Shown here: piece after piece, positions 50,599-59,900 of the stretch
Position numbering within the stretch: the first letter of the stretch is position 1
Layout of the letters: every line of letters starts with the position of its first letter
Source: UTCFX2 sp963726375
Lineage (GTDB): Bacteria > Chloroflexota > Anaerolineae > Anaerolineales > UBA4823
Length of the DNA: 64,000 nucleotides
Reading direction: 5' to 3'
Assembly (NCBI GenBank): GCA_963726375.1
Contig: CAVSCE010000004.1
Location: forward strand, 15,167 to 79,166
The notes under the pieces: model-generated
Database searches by the model: none
What the model saw: the letters and a program-made list of their open reading frames with translations, nothing else
What the model was told of the DNA's origin: nothing
Program-made: the position numbers and the translations under genes

Positions 50599-50627
50599 TT
50601 GCCAAATCAGAACATCTGTGCTATAAT
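50599..50627 (+). promoter_or_regulatory. Sigma-70-type promoter
   Basis: TTGCCA (50599-50604) and TATAAT (50622-50627) with a 17-base spacer. It reads toward the serine dehydratase gene, whose start is about 300 bases downstream, leaving a long 5' leader. Confidence 0.6.
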
Positions 50628-50659
50628 ACCCACCAAAGCTCTCCTTCCAACCAAATAGG

Positions 50660-50718
50660 ATTTGAATCGATTTGAATTATTCCATTCAATTCTAATGATT
50701 CAAATGGTTCAAATCCCA
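50660..50718 (+). promoter_or_regulatory. Long imperfect hairpin in leader of serine dehydratase gene
   Basis: GGATTTGAA and ATTTGAAT on the left (50660-50680) pair with ATTCAAAT and TTCAAATCC on the right (50699-50718). Each arm contains two copies of the same word, so alternative registers are possible. Confidence 0.4.
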
Positions 50719-50932
50719 TAATTCCTCTCAAATCCCACCCCTCCGCCGATCCTCCTCCTCCGTCAATCCTCACGCTTCGTCTACACGCAGTCCTCTTGCC
50801 CGACCTCCATCCTCCGTCCCATAACCCGCCCAGCCATCCCGGCCCGCAAGACGGTTCCTCGCCCTCACCTCGCCCGGATTGATGACCTTCCTGCCGTTTG
50901 CAGCCCGATAATTGTGTTATCATCGCAAGCCT

Positions 50933-52211
50933 ATGGAATCGATCCGAGAACTTTACCGCATCGGGCGCGGGCCCTCGAGCAGCCACACGATGGGGCCGGC
51001 CAGGGCCGCCGAGCTCTTCCGCACCCGCACCCCGCAGGCCGCCTCCTACCGAGTCACGCTCTACTCCAGCCTCGCGGCCACCGGGCGCGGCCACATGACC
51101 GACGTGGCAATCCAGGACGCCTTCTGCCCATCCCGCTCGAGCTCGTCTGGAAGCCCGAAGTCGAGCTGCCGACCCACCCGAACGGGATGCTGTTCGAGGC
51201 GCTGGACCAAGGCGGCGGTCTGCTGGACACCTGGGAGGTGTTCAGCGTCGGCGGCGGGGCGCTGCAAGAGGCGGGCACCTGCGCGCGACCGCCTGCGTCT
51301 ACGAGCTGACCACGATGGACGAGATCCTGAAGTACTGCTCGACGACCGGGATGGGGCTCTGGGAGGTCGTGCTCGAGCGCGAGGGCGAATCGATCTGGGA
51401 CTTTCTGGATCAGGTCTGGGAGGCGATGCAGGCGGCCGTGGAGCGCGGGCTGCAGGCGGAGGGGGTGCTGCCCGGCGGGCTGGGCGTACCGCAGAAAGCC
51501 TGGTCGTTCTACCGCCAGGTGCAGATGGAAGGGCACAGCTTCATGAACGAAGGCTTCCTGCCGGCATACGCGCTGGCGGTGGCCGAGGAGAACGCCAGCG
51601 GCGGGATCGTCGTGACCGCCCCGACCTGCGGATCGAGCGGGGTCGTCCCGGCGGTCCTGCGCTTCATCAGCGAGCGGGTCGAGACGCCGCATATGGCGGT
51701 CCTCCGGGCGCTGGCGACCGCGGGGCTGATCGGCAATCTTGTGAAGCACAACGCTTCGATCTCCGGGGCGGAGGTCGGCTGCCAGGGCGAGATCGGGACG
51801 GCCTGCGCGATGGCCGCGGGCGCCGCGACCCAGCTCTTCGGCGGGACCCCGCGCCAGGTCGAATACGCGGCCGAGATGGGCCTGGAGCACCACCTCGGGC
51901 TGACCTGCGACCCGGTCAACGGGATGGTCCAGATCCCCTGCATCGAGCGCAACGTGTTCGCGGCCCTCCGCTCGGTCAGCGCGGCCCGCTACGCCTGCTA
52001 CACCGACGGCTCTCACCGCGTCTCGTTCGACGAAGTCGTGGCGGTGATGCGCCAGACCGGGCACGACCTGCCGCCGCTTTACCGCGAAACTGCAGACGGC
52101 GGGCTGGCGAAGGCCTACCGCTTCCCGCGCAAAAAGACCGCGAAAGGTTCTCTTAAAAAAAAAGACCCGAAGGTCTCCAAAAACCTTTCGGGTCTCAAGT
52201 TTACAGGTTGA
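50933..52211 (+). CDS. sdaA: L-serine ammonia-lyase, iron-sulfur dependent (frameshifted)
   Basis: From the ATG at 50933, MESIRELYRIGRGPSSSHTM is the start of the beta-type domain of [4Fe-4S] serine dehydratase (the GPSSSHTMGP motif). Frame changes near 51120 and 51290 lead to a long third frame. There, the alpha-type domain has APTCGSSGVVPAVLRF, SGAEVGCQGEIGTACAMAAG and LTCDPVNGMVQIPCIERN; the Cys in these motifs bind the cluster. The protein would deaminate L-serine to pyruvate and ammonia. The total is about 425 residues. The end is uncertain: the frame runs to 52211 through the opposite-strand terminator, whereas another frame stops at 52156. It is convergent with the Rnk-like gene. Confidence 0.86.
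52163..52195 (-). terminator. Intrinsic terminator of Rnk/GreA-like gene
   Basis: Read on the minus strand, AGACCCGAAAGGT pairs with ACCTTCGGGTCT (one bulge), followed by a run of nine T. It lies six bases beyond the stop of the gene at 52201. Confidence 0.8.
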
Positions 52212-52617
52212 AATCCCCGGCCGATTCGGGCTGGTAGAGCAGCTCGAGCACGACCAGGTTGCGGACCCCGTCCGGGACGGACCATTTGATCGCGTCTCCG
52301 ACCCGGTAGCCGAGCACGGCGGTGCCGATCGGCGCGAGCACCGAGACCCTGGCGCTGCGCAGGTCGGCATCCTGCGGAAACACCAGCGTGAACTCGATCA
52401 CATCCTGCTCGTCGAGGTCCATCAGCCGGACTTTGGAATTCATCGTGATCACGTCCGGCGGGACTTCGTGCAAATCGACGATCTTCGCCTTCTCGAGCTC
52501 ACCCATCAGGTCGTTCAAGTAGGCGCTGCCGCGGTAATCGCCGCTGTAGGCATCCCGCAGTGCTTCCAGCAGGCGCCTCCGGTCGTGGTCTGTGATCAGG
52601 ATGCTTCTTTCGCTCAT
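52201..52617 (-). CDS. rnk: GreA/GreB-family factor, Rnk-like
   Basis: An intact 138-residue protein; the ATG at 52617 follows GAGGAG. The open frame extends upstream to 52893, but that part is made of tandem repeats and is rejected. The N-terminal helices are short (MSERSILITDHDRRRLLEAL), unlike the long coiled coil of GreA. The C-terminal GreA/GreB domain is clear: ITMNSKVRLMDLDEQDVIEF, TLVFPQDADLRSARVSVLAP, GTAVLGYRVGDAIKW. This is the arrangement of Rnk (regulator of nucleoside diphosphate kinase), which binds RNA polymerase through its Gre-like domain. A T-rich terminator follows. Confidence 0.82.
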   Translation of the reverse strand: MSERSILITDHDRRRLLEALRDAYSGDYRGSAYLNDLMGELEKAKIVDLHEVPPDVITMNSKVRLMDLDEQDVIEFTLVFPQDADLRSARVSVLAPIGTAVLGYRVGDAIKWSVPDGVRNLVVLELLYQPESAGDFNL

Positions 52618-52982
52618 TGGGCTCCTCGAGAGATAGGTCTGACTAAAAAGATGAGACCCCGGGTGATTGTTCATAAAGAGTATAACATACTCCACACGCG
52701 CAGGGTTCGCACCCGGTTTCAGCCGATCCGACTGCGAGGAAGGCGCTCTTCCCGAAGGACCTGTCCCGAGCAGCAGTGAGGGACCTGTCCGACCTGTCCA
52801 CCTGTCCACCTGTCCACCTGTCCACGTAGTTTGTGGACGTAGTTTGTGGACGTAGTTTGTGGACGTAGTTTGTGGACGTACTCTGTGGAGCAATCCCTGC
52901 GCTCAAGATGAGTTTGGTTCGCAAAGTACACTCGCGATGACAAAAAAGGGATTTCAATATACAATAACCGCTGGAGGAGCTG
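52618..52982. other. Intergenic region dominated by repeats
   Basis: The 365 bases between the Rnk-like gene and the DinB gene hold decayed ATTGCGAGG-type repeat arms (52725-52760 and 52890-52945) and two tandem arrays (52793-52889). No gene seen. Confidence 0.6.
52793..52889. repeat. Tandem repeats: 8-mer and 13-mer arrays
   Basis: Four exact copies of CCTGTCCA (52793-52824) are followed directly by four exact copies of CGTAGTTTGTGGA (52825-52876) and one diverged copy (52877-52889). The flanking string 52877-52897 is identical to 2025-2045, where the same element exists without expansion. Confidence 0.85.
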
Positions 52983-53438
52983 ATGGAATCATTTTCCCAA
53001 ATCACGTTGGACCGTTTCACCGTGCTTCACAAGACGCTGATCGAGGCGCTGGAAGGGCTGCCGCAGGAGGCGCTTGACTGGTCTCCCGGTCCGGATTTCA
53101 ACTCGATCACCAGGCTGATCGTTCACCTGACCGGGGCCGAGCGCTTCCTGTTCGGCGACCTGATTATGGGTCAGCCCACCGGCCGCGACCGCGATCTCGA
53201 GTTCCAGGCCGAGGGCTGGAGCGCCGAGCAGCTCGCAAAGCGCATCTACCTGGCGGAAGAGACGATCGCACAATCGCTGGGGACGCTCGCGCTGGCTGAC
53301 CTGGAGGCCGGGCGGAACCACCCGAAGCACAACACCGAAGTCCCGGTCGGGTTCGCGGTGCTGCACGCCCTCGAGCACTCCGCCGAGCACCTGGGCGAGG
53401 TCAAGCTGCTGCGCCGGATGTGGGAGCAGAAGAGCTAA
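52983..53438 (+). CDS. DinB-superfamily protein
   Basis: An intact 151-residue protein starting MESFSQITLDRFTVLHKTLI, with GGAGGAG before the ATG. The four-helix DinB/YfiT pattern shows the metal-binding histidines: RLIVHLTGAERFLFGD (first His), then HALEHSAEHLGEVKLLRRMW (last two). The first part, EALEGLPQEALDWSPGPDFN, is typical of small DinB proteins. Such proteins are metal-dependent, possibly thiol transferases; the specific activity is unknown. A membrane protein gene follows after about 35 bases. Confidence 0.88.
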   Translation: MESFSQITLDRFTVLHKTLIEALEGLPQEALDWSPGPDFNSITRLIVHLTGAERFLFGDLIMGQPTGRDRDLEFQAEGWSAEQLAKRIYLAEETIAQSLGTLALADLEAGRNHPKHNTEVPVGFAVLHALEHSAEHLGEVKLLRRMWEQKS

Positions 53439-53473
53439 ACGACCTCAGGCGAATAGGGAAACGAGACGAAAGC

Positions 53474-53881
53474 ATGGGGCGGGTTCGGATCAGCCGGGTC
53501 CTGATCGCGGCGGTGCTGGTGATGAACGTGCAGTGCGCCCTCCAGTTCCTGGCGAACGCGCAGGCTTACCTGGCCGCCTACGAGCTGGAAGGGGCCTCCG
53601 GGGCGGCGGCGATCCAGGGGTTCGGCGTGCTGTTCCTGATGTGGAGCGTCCCGTACCTGGTCGCGTTCTGGGACCCGCTCAAGCACCGCGTCTCGCTGTA
53701 CGAAGCGGTCGCGATGCAGGCGATCGGCCTGGCGGGCGAGACGCTGATCCTGCTCGGGCTGCCGGAGGGCCACGAAGCGCTGCGCGCCTCGATCGCGAGG
53801 TTTATCCTGTTCGACGGGCTGGGATTAGGCGCGTTGATCGCAGCGGCGTGGATAACGGTCGATACACGAAAAATGCAGTGA
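53474..53881 (+). CDS. Four-helix membrane protein of unknown function
   Basis: The ATG at 53474 is chosen because the earlier part of the frame only repeats sequence between genes. About 135 residues with four hydrophobic segments: ISRVLIAAVLVMNVQCALQF, GFGVLFLMWSVPYLVAFW, AVAMQAIGLAGETLILLGL, ILFDGLGLGALIAAAWITV. Helix pairs are linked by short loops. I do not recognise a named family. It lies between the DinB gene and the second kinase on the same strand; a link with either is possible but not shown. Confidence 0.75.
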   Translation: MGRVRISRVLIAAVLVMNVQCALQFLANAQAYLAAYELEGASGAAAIQGFGVLFLMWSVPYLVAFWDPLKHRVSLYEAVAMQAIGLAGETLILLGLPEGHEALRASIARFILFDGLGLGALIAAAWITVDTRKMQ

Positions 53882-53907
53882 TAAAGATCGAACGGTCTTA
53901 AAGTGCT

Positions 53908-55596
53908 ATGAATCTGACCATCGATAACACCCCTCTGCTCTGGCCAGCCGCGCTTTCAACCGGCTTGATGCTGTTCCTGACCGTCTACAGCTGGCGGCGG
54001 CGGAGCGTGCCCGCCGCGCTGCCGTTCGCGGTCGCCTGCGCCTTTTCTGCGCTGTGGGGTTTCGGGGCGATCCTCGAGCTGACCGCTGCGTCGGTCGCGG
54101 CCAAATATACCTGGTTCAAGTTTCAGCTGGTCTGGATTCTGCCGGCTTTTTCTGCAATCGTGTGCTTTGTGCTCGAATACGCCAACCCCGGGCGCTGGCT
54201 CAACCGCCGCACCCTGATCCTGCTGTCCATCATCCCGGTTTTGGCGCTGATGGTGATCGTCGCAAACGACCCGTATCACCTGCTGTGGCTCAGCCCGACC
54301 CACCAGGATGTCCACCCGCTGCATCAGGGTAGCCTGTACCGCTTCCTCATCCTTTATATTCTCTTGCTCGGCATGCTCAACCTGGGGATTTTTATCTGGC
54401 TTTTCATCCGCTCCCCGCAGCACCGCCTGCCGGTCGTGTTCATGGTCGCCGGCCAGCTTGCGGCGCGGACGCTGTTCCTGCTTGGAACCGGCAGCTCGTT
54501 GTTGTTTGATCCCACCCGAGTCTTCTCGATCTTCGCCGCGATCCCCTTCACGATGTATGCGATCGCGCTGTTCCGCTTCCGGATCTTCGACCCGGTCCCG
54601 TTTGCGCGCCAGGCAGCCCTCGAGCAGATGAGCGAAGGCATGCTGGTGATCGATCCCCGGCGGCGGGTCGCCAGCCTGAACAAGGCGGCCGAAAAATCCC
54701 TGGGCGCATCCGGGAAGCGGCTCCGCGGCAGTCCTGTCGCGGAGCTGGTGCCGGATTTCGATCAGCTGGAAGCGCAGCTTGCCAGCAAGGAGGCCGCGCG
54801 CCCTCGAAATCACGCTGCATAATGGGGAGACTGCCCGACTTTTTGAGCTGGATCTCTCTTCCTTGAAGGATCACCGCGGCGTGACAATCGGGCACCTGAT
54901 CCTGTTACGAGATATCAGCGAGCAGAAGCAGGCCCAGGCAGAGCTGATCGAGCAGCAGCGGGTGCTCGCGACCCTGATGGAAAGGGAACGCCTGGCCGCG
55001 AGCTGCACGACAGCCTCGGGCAGGTGCTGGGTTATGTGAGCATGCAGGCCCAGGCGATCCGCAAGCGTTTCCAGGACGGCGACCTGGAAACGGTCGAGGC
55101 CGGGCTAGCCCGTCTGGCAGAAGTCGCCCAGCAGGCTCACGCCGAAGTCCGCGATTCGATCATCAGCCTCAAGGTCGGACACCCGCAAGATTGGTCGTTC
55201 ATCCCTGCGCTGCAGCAGTACCTGGACACCTACTGCGACCAGTACGGCATCCAGGCCGGATTGGAGCTGGGGTTTGAAAAAAGCAGCGAGGTCTTCTACC
55301 CGGAAACGGGTGTCCAGCTGATGCGGGTGATCCAGGAAGCGCTGACCAACGCCCGCGAGCACGGCCGGGCGCGCCGCGTCCAGGTGCAGCTCCAGAAGCA
55401 GGATGGGCGGGTCCGGATCTCGATCCGCGACGACGGCGTCGGGTTTGAGCTGGACCAGGCCTCGGAGCGCGGCAGGGGCCACTTTGGGCTGGCCTTCATG
55501 CGCGAGCGCATGGAGCAGATCGGCGGCAGCCTGGAAATTCAATCCCAACCCGGCGCAGGGACGCAAGTGCTGCTCGAAGCGCCTGCAAATCGCTGA
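53908..55596 (+). CDS. 7TM-type sensor histidine kinase, second copy (frameshifted)
   Basis: Collinear with the kinase at 4793 over its whole length of about 562 residues. A seven-helix N-terminal sensor (LWPAALSTGLMLFLTVYSW ... FRFRIFDPVPFARQAA) is followed by a PAS-like domain (GMLVIDPRRRVASLNKAA). HisKA_3 carries the phospho-accepting His in RELHDSLGQVLGYV, and HATPase_c has EALTNAREHGRARR, DDGVGFELD and GLAFMRERMEQIGGSL. Frame changes occur near 54800 and 54990, one of them right at the H box. It should phosphorylate the regulator at 55621. No strong ribosome site precedes the ATG; the start is set by the first helix. Confidence 0.87.
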
Positions 55597-55620
55597 CATC
55601 CAAAGATGATGAGGCCGAAT

Positions 55621-56355
55621 ATGCCTGATACCCCTGCAAACCCTCCAGCTCCAGACCAATCCACTCCTGCCTCGACCCCGCTGCGCGTCCTGCTGGCCGA
55701 CGATCACCGCCTGCTGTTGGAGGGGCTTACGAACCTGCTCGAAGCCCACGGAATCCAGGTGGTCGGCGCGGCGAAGGACGGGCTGGAGGCGCTCGCCCTG
55801 GCGCAATCGGTCCAGCCGGATGTTATCCTGATGGACATCCGCATGCCGGTCTGCGATGGTCTGGAAGCCACCCGGCGGATCAAGGCAGAGATGCCCGAGC
55901 TCAAGATCGTGATCCTGACGACATCCACGGAGAACCAGGACCTGTTCGAAGCGGTGAAGAGTGGGGCTTGCGGTTTCCTGCTGAAAAGCATGGACGCCGA
56001 AGAGCTGGTCGAATGCCTGAGCCAGGTTCAGCAGGGCATCCCGCCGTTCTCCCCGGCCTGGCCGGAAAGCTGCTGGAAGAGTTTGCCGCGCCTGGCAGCA
56101 TCCGCCCCGGCCGGCCAGGGTGTTCAGTCTTCAGAAGGATCCGGGGGGATGATTCAGGGCAGGCTGACCGCGCGGCAGGTCGAGGTTCTCTCCCTGGTCG
56201 CCCAGGGTTTTTCGTATAAGGAGGCTGGTCTCAGGCTTGGGCTCAGCCCGCGCACCATCAAGTATCACATGGCCGAGATCATGGAACAGCTTCACCTGGC
56301 AAACCGCGCCCAGGTGCTGGCGTACGCCGGGAAAATGGGCTTGGACGAAGGGTAA
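55621..56355 (+). CDS. LuxR/NarL-type response regulator, second copy
   Basis: Starts at the ATG at 55621 (MPDTP...), parallel to its paralogue at 6934; an earlier in-frame ATG at 55606 is less likely. About 244 residues. The receiver has VLLADDHRLLLEGLTNLL, phospho-acceptor PDVILMDIRMP, ILTTSTE and GFLLKSMD; the LuxR domain has LTARQVEVLSLVAQGFSYKE and PRTIKYHMAEIMEQLHLANR. The linker (FSPAWPESCWKSLPRL) looks like a short double frameshift when compared with the paralogue (FSPGLAxxL). It is followed by a competing-hairpin terminator. It is probably the partner of the kinase at 53908. Confidence 0.9.
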   Translation: MPDTPANPPAPDQSTPASTPLRVLLADDHRLLLEGLTNLLEAHGIQVVGAAKDGLEALALAQSVQPDVILMDIRMPVCDGLEATRRIKAEMPELKIVILTTSTENQDLFEAVKSGACGFLLKSMDAEELVECLSQVQQGIPPFSPAWPESCWKSLPRLAASAPAGQGVQSSEGSGGMIQGRLTARQVEVLSLVAQGFSYKEAGLRLGLSPRTIKYHMAEIMEQLHLANRAQVLAYAGKMGLDEG

Positions 56356-56372
56356 TCCAGGATAGACCTTTC

Positions 56373-56420
56373 ACTGTCCCTGGGGACAGTCGCCGGGCGC
56401 TGAGCGACTGTCCTTTTTTT
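56373..56420 (+). terminator. Terminator with competing upstream hairpin
   Basis: GGACAGTCGC (56384-56393) pairs with GCGACTGTCC (56404-56413), followed by seven T: a good terminator. The same left arm can instead pair with ACTGTCCC at 56373-56380, upstream, as a tight alternative hairpin. The two are mutually exclusive, an attenuator-like arrangement. Confidence 0.72.
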
Positions 56421-56480
56421 ATCCTAGCAGACATTGCAATCCATCCGCTTTTTTGCTACTCTCCTAATGGAGGAAAAGCG

Positions 56481-56858
56481 ATGGAAAAACGGCGGGTGTT
56501 GCTTTACGGAAGGTCAGTCGTCCTCGGCTCCATCGGGGCCAGCTTACAGCGCCGCCCGGAGTTGGAGATCTTCACGCTCTCGCCGCCGTTTCCGACGGCC
56601 CAGCAGCTGGCAGATACCCGGCCGGACGTGATTCTCTTCGATGCCGAGGCCGAGCGCCCAGAGGCGGCATTTTCGCTGCTCGAAACCTGCCCCGGCCTGC
56701 TGCTGATCAGCGTCAATCCGAGCGATAACCAGGTGCGGATGTGGTCCGGCAGGGATTTATCCGAGCTTTCGACCCAGGACCTGGTCGGAATCATCGGCCG
56801 GAATTACCGGGTAAACAGCGTTGAGGATGAGGATTGCTTTGACGGTATCTCGTTCTGA
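56481..56858 (+). CDS. Receiver-like small protein, second copy
   Basis: An intact 125-residue protein. MEKRRVLLYGRSVVLGSIGA, TRPDVILFDAEAERPEAAFS, CPGLLLISVNPSDNQVRMWS and LSTQDLVGIIGRN follow the protein at 7991 block by block. The strand-turn pattern is receiver-like, but the acidic residues after the first strand are missing (YGRS), although the PDVILFD Asp is kept. It may therefore be a phosphorylation-independent regulator. Location after a kinase/regulator pair and a competing hairpin is the same in both copies. Function unknown. Confidence 0.8.
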   Translation: MEKRRVLLYGRSVVLGSIGASLQRRPELEIFTLSPPFPTAQQLADTRPDVILFDAEAERPEAAFSLLETCPGLLLISVNPSDNQVRMWSGRDLSELSTQDLVGIIGRNYRVNSVEDEDCFDGISF

Positions 56859-56942
56859 CGAGCGGGCGCCTGGCTCGCCAATCTCCTCAGCCAGAGAAAT
56901 TAAAAGCCAGCTTCCCAAGAACGCACAGGAAGGAAAAATCCG

Positions 56943-59900
56943 ATGAAGAAAACCTTCATTTTTGGGCTCATGCTCGCCCTCCTGCTGGGTGCCTGCTCGA
57001 CCCGGGTGATTGAGAGCCCTCCAGAGCCTGCCGCGAACGAGCCCGCTGCGTCCGAAACCGGCGCAGTCGAGATCGCCAATCCAGCCTCGCAGAACTGCAT
57101 CGAGAAAGGCGGGACGCTTTCGATCGAAGAACGCGGCGACGGCGGCCAGTACGGCATCTGCTATTTCGAAGACAACCGCCAGTGCGAGGAATGGGCGCTG
57201 ATGCGCGGCGACTGCCCTGTCGGCGGGCTTAAGGTCACTGGATACGTCACGCCGGCCGCCCGATACTGCGTGATCTCGGGCGGCAGCTATGCAATCGGCG
57301 CTGGAAGCGGCGCTGACGACGAACAGGGAACCTGCACATTCAAAGACGGCTCGGCCTGCGATGTGTGGGACTTTTACAACGGGAAGTGCAGCCCCGGCCA
57401 GCTCCCCGCCCCAACCGCAGCCCCACCGCAGCAGCTCAGGCTGGGTCAGCTCGTCTTCGACTTCGACCCGCGCCGGGGAAAACCGGGACCTTTACCTGAT
57501 GAACGCCGATGGATCGAGCGTCACGCGCCTGACCGAGGGGGAAGCCTCCAGCTTCGCCGGACCCTGGTCGCCGGATGGGCAGCGCATCGTCTATACCGCC
57601 TACGGCCTCACCAACAGCGTCATCGCAGCGATCAATTTCGACGGCAGCGGCCAGAGCACCCTGAGCGAAATCCCGGGATCCGATGAAGGCTTCCCAGACT
57701 GGTCGCCGGACGGCCGGCGGATAGCCTTCACCTCCCGGCGGGACGGGAACAACGAAATATACCTGATGGATGCAGATGGCTCGAACCCGCTCCGTCTGAC
57801 GGACTCGCCCGGGGATGACTTCGCCCCGAGCTGGTCGCCTGACGGGACCCGGATTGTCTTTGTGTCCGACCGCGGCCAATCCGCAGGAGTCTACGATCTC
57901 TTCATCATGAACGCCGACGGCAGCGGGGTCACACAGCTGACCGACGACCCGGCAATCGACTATTCGCCGGACTGGTCTCCGGACGGGAAGACGATCGCCT
58001 TCCGCTCGCACCATGACGGGCCGGGAGAGATCTATGTGATCAACGCGGACGGCAGCGGCCTGAGCAACCTGACGGAAAATCCGTCCGAGGATTGGGCGCC
58101 GAGCCTGGTCGCCGGATGGCAGCCGGATCGCCTTCCAGACCGACCGGGACGGGAATTGGGAAATCTACACCATGGCGGCCGACGGCTCAGGCCTGCTGCG
58201 CCTGACCAACAACCCGGCAGACGACCAGCTGCCCTTCTGGAGAAGCCGGCACCAGACCAGCTCAAGCGCCCTGCCGATCGTGATGGGCGCCAGAGCACCG
58301 CTCACGGCACGCCAGCTCACTGCGCCGGGAGCGCTGATGGGAACCGGACCTGCCAGCTTCAGCTGGAGCCCGGCAGGCGCCAGGCTGGTCTACGTCGAGC
58401 CCCAGGACGAGCGGGACGTGTTATGGATCTACGATCCCGAAGCAGACGAAAAAAAGGTGCTGCTCGACCCCGGCGAAAACCCGGATCGGATCGACCTGTC
58501 CTCAGCCCAGTGGTCGCCACAGGGAGATCAGCTCCTGCTGGCAGGCGGGACTTCGCTCTGGCTGCTGGACGCTCAGACGGGCGGGCTGAAGCCCGCTTGA
58601 GGCGGGTCAGAGCGCCAAAACCAGCCTGACCTTCTCGCCGGACGGGAGCCGGATCGCCTATGTGCAGGACAACGATCTCTACACCCTGCGACCTGAGCGA
58701 CGGGGCGGTCGACCCGCCTGACCACCGACGGCAGCGAGACCGTATTCAACGGCACACTGGATTGGGTCTACAACGAGGAGCTGGCAACACGCTCTTCCCA
58801 GCCGGCTTATGCCTGGTCGCCGGATGGCAAGTGGCTGATACCACCTGCGCCTGGACGAAGCCGAGGTCCAGAACCACTCGGTGACCGATTACCGCACGGT
58901 GCCTCCCACGCTCAGCTTCACCCGCTATCCGGTGGCCGGCAGCACAAACCCGGCGGCCTCGCTCTCCATGATCGACCTCGAGAGCGGCAAGAGCTCTCAG
59001 CGGTCAGCTGGCTGAGGACGTCGAATACATCCTGCCGTTTTTCAGCCTGGTTCTCCGGATTCTCAGGAAGCCATCTATGTCACAGTGAACCGCGAGCATA
59101 CCCTGCTCGAGCTGAAGGCCTGGGATCCCGATCGCCGGCAGCGGGCGCACGCTGATCCAGGAGACGCGACCCGAGCCTGGGTGAACGAGAACTCGTACGC
59201 CGCGCCGATCTTCCTGGGGGATGGCGGCCAGTTCCTGTGGCTGTCCGAGCGGGACGGCTTCATGCACCTCTACCTGTACTCGCGCCAGGGGGAGCTGCTC
59301 CGCCAGGTCACCCAAGGGGAATGGATGATCGACACGCCGGCCTGGAACCTGCTCATCCCGGGCCGCCCGGTGTACGTCGACCCGGCCGGCGAGTGGGCTT
59401 ATTTCTCGGCCACCAAGGACAGCCCGCTGGAGCGGCAGATCTACCGGGTGAACATCCCGAGCGGCGAGCTGGAAAAGCTGTCTCGAGCCGGCGGGTTCCA
59501 CTTCGGCGCGCTCTCGGGCGATGGGAAGTACCTGGTCGACCAGTATTCGGACGTCGAGACCCCGCCGGTCACCCAGATCCTCCAGGCGGACGGAGCTGAA
59601 GTGAGCGAGCTTGGGCGGTGCGCCGGCCCGACGCTGGAGCTGCCCGAGGTCCAGCGCGAGTTTGTCACCCTCAAAGCCCACGACGGGGTGGACCTGTACG
59701 CCCAGATCGTCAAGCCGCGAAAACTTCGACCCGGCGCAAAAATACCCGGTGATCGTGCACTGGTACGCCGGCCCCACCCTGCAGATGGTCTCCAACCGCT
59801 ACGGCAAGACCAACCTGTTCAACCACATCGAGCGCGATGTGCTCTACACCCAGGCCGGCTTTATCGTCTGGCGGCTGGACAACCGCGGCAGCTTTGGCCG

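Larger units (their letters stand above)
50350..50932. other. AT-rich intergenic region with promoter and hairpin
   Basis: About 580 bases between the divergent toxin-antitoxin operon and the serine dehydratase gene. It holds a good promoter (50599-50627), a long imperfect hairpin (50660-50718) and a string on the minus strand that resembles part of SRP RNA but does not fold convincingly. No gene seen. Confidence 0.5.

Noticed and set aside
50527..50630. Minus-strand string resembling the SRP RNA core (GCGGAAGAAAGCAGCAAGACGG at about 50560-50581)
   Set aside because: About 13 of 15 bases around the GGAA loop match the SRP RNA core, but the arms on either side do not pair into the expected long stem and the loop-closing pairs are broken. 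I take it as chance or a decayed copy; a covariance search (Rfam RF00169) would decide.
51054..52370. 438-codon minus-strand frame opposite serine dehydratase
   Set aside because: The plus-strand dehydratase is unambiguous; the opposite frame is a GC-rich shadow.
52793..52889. Possible CRISPR array
   Set aside because: The units are contiguous 8- and 13-base tandem copies with no spacers, and no cas gene is present.
52643..53020. Open frame with HKLRPQTTSTNYV repeats
   Set aside because: It is simply a translation of the 13-base tandem repeat; 13 is not a multiple of 3 and no family signal exists.
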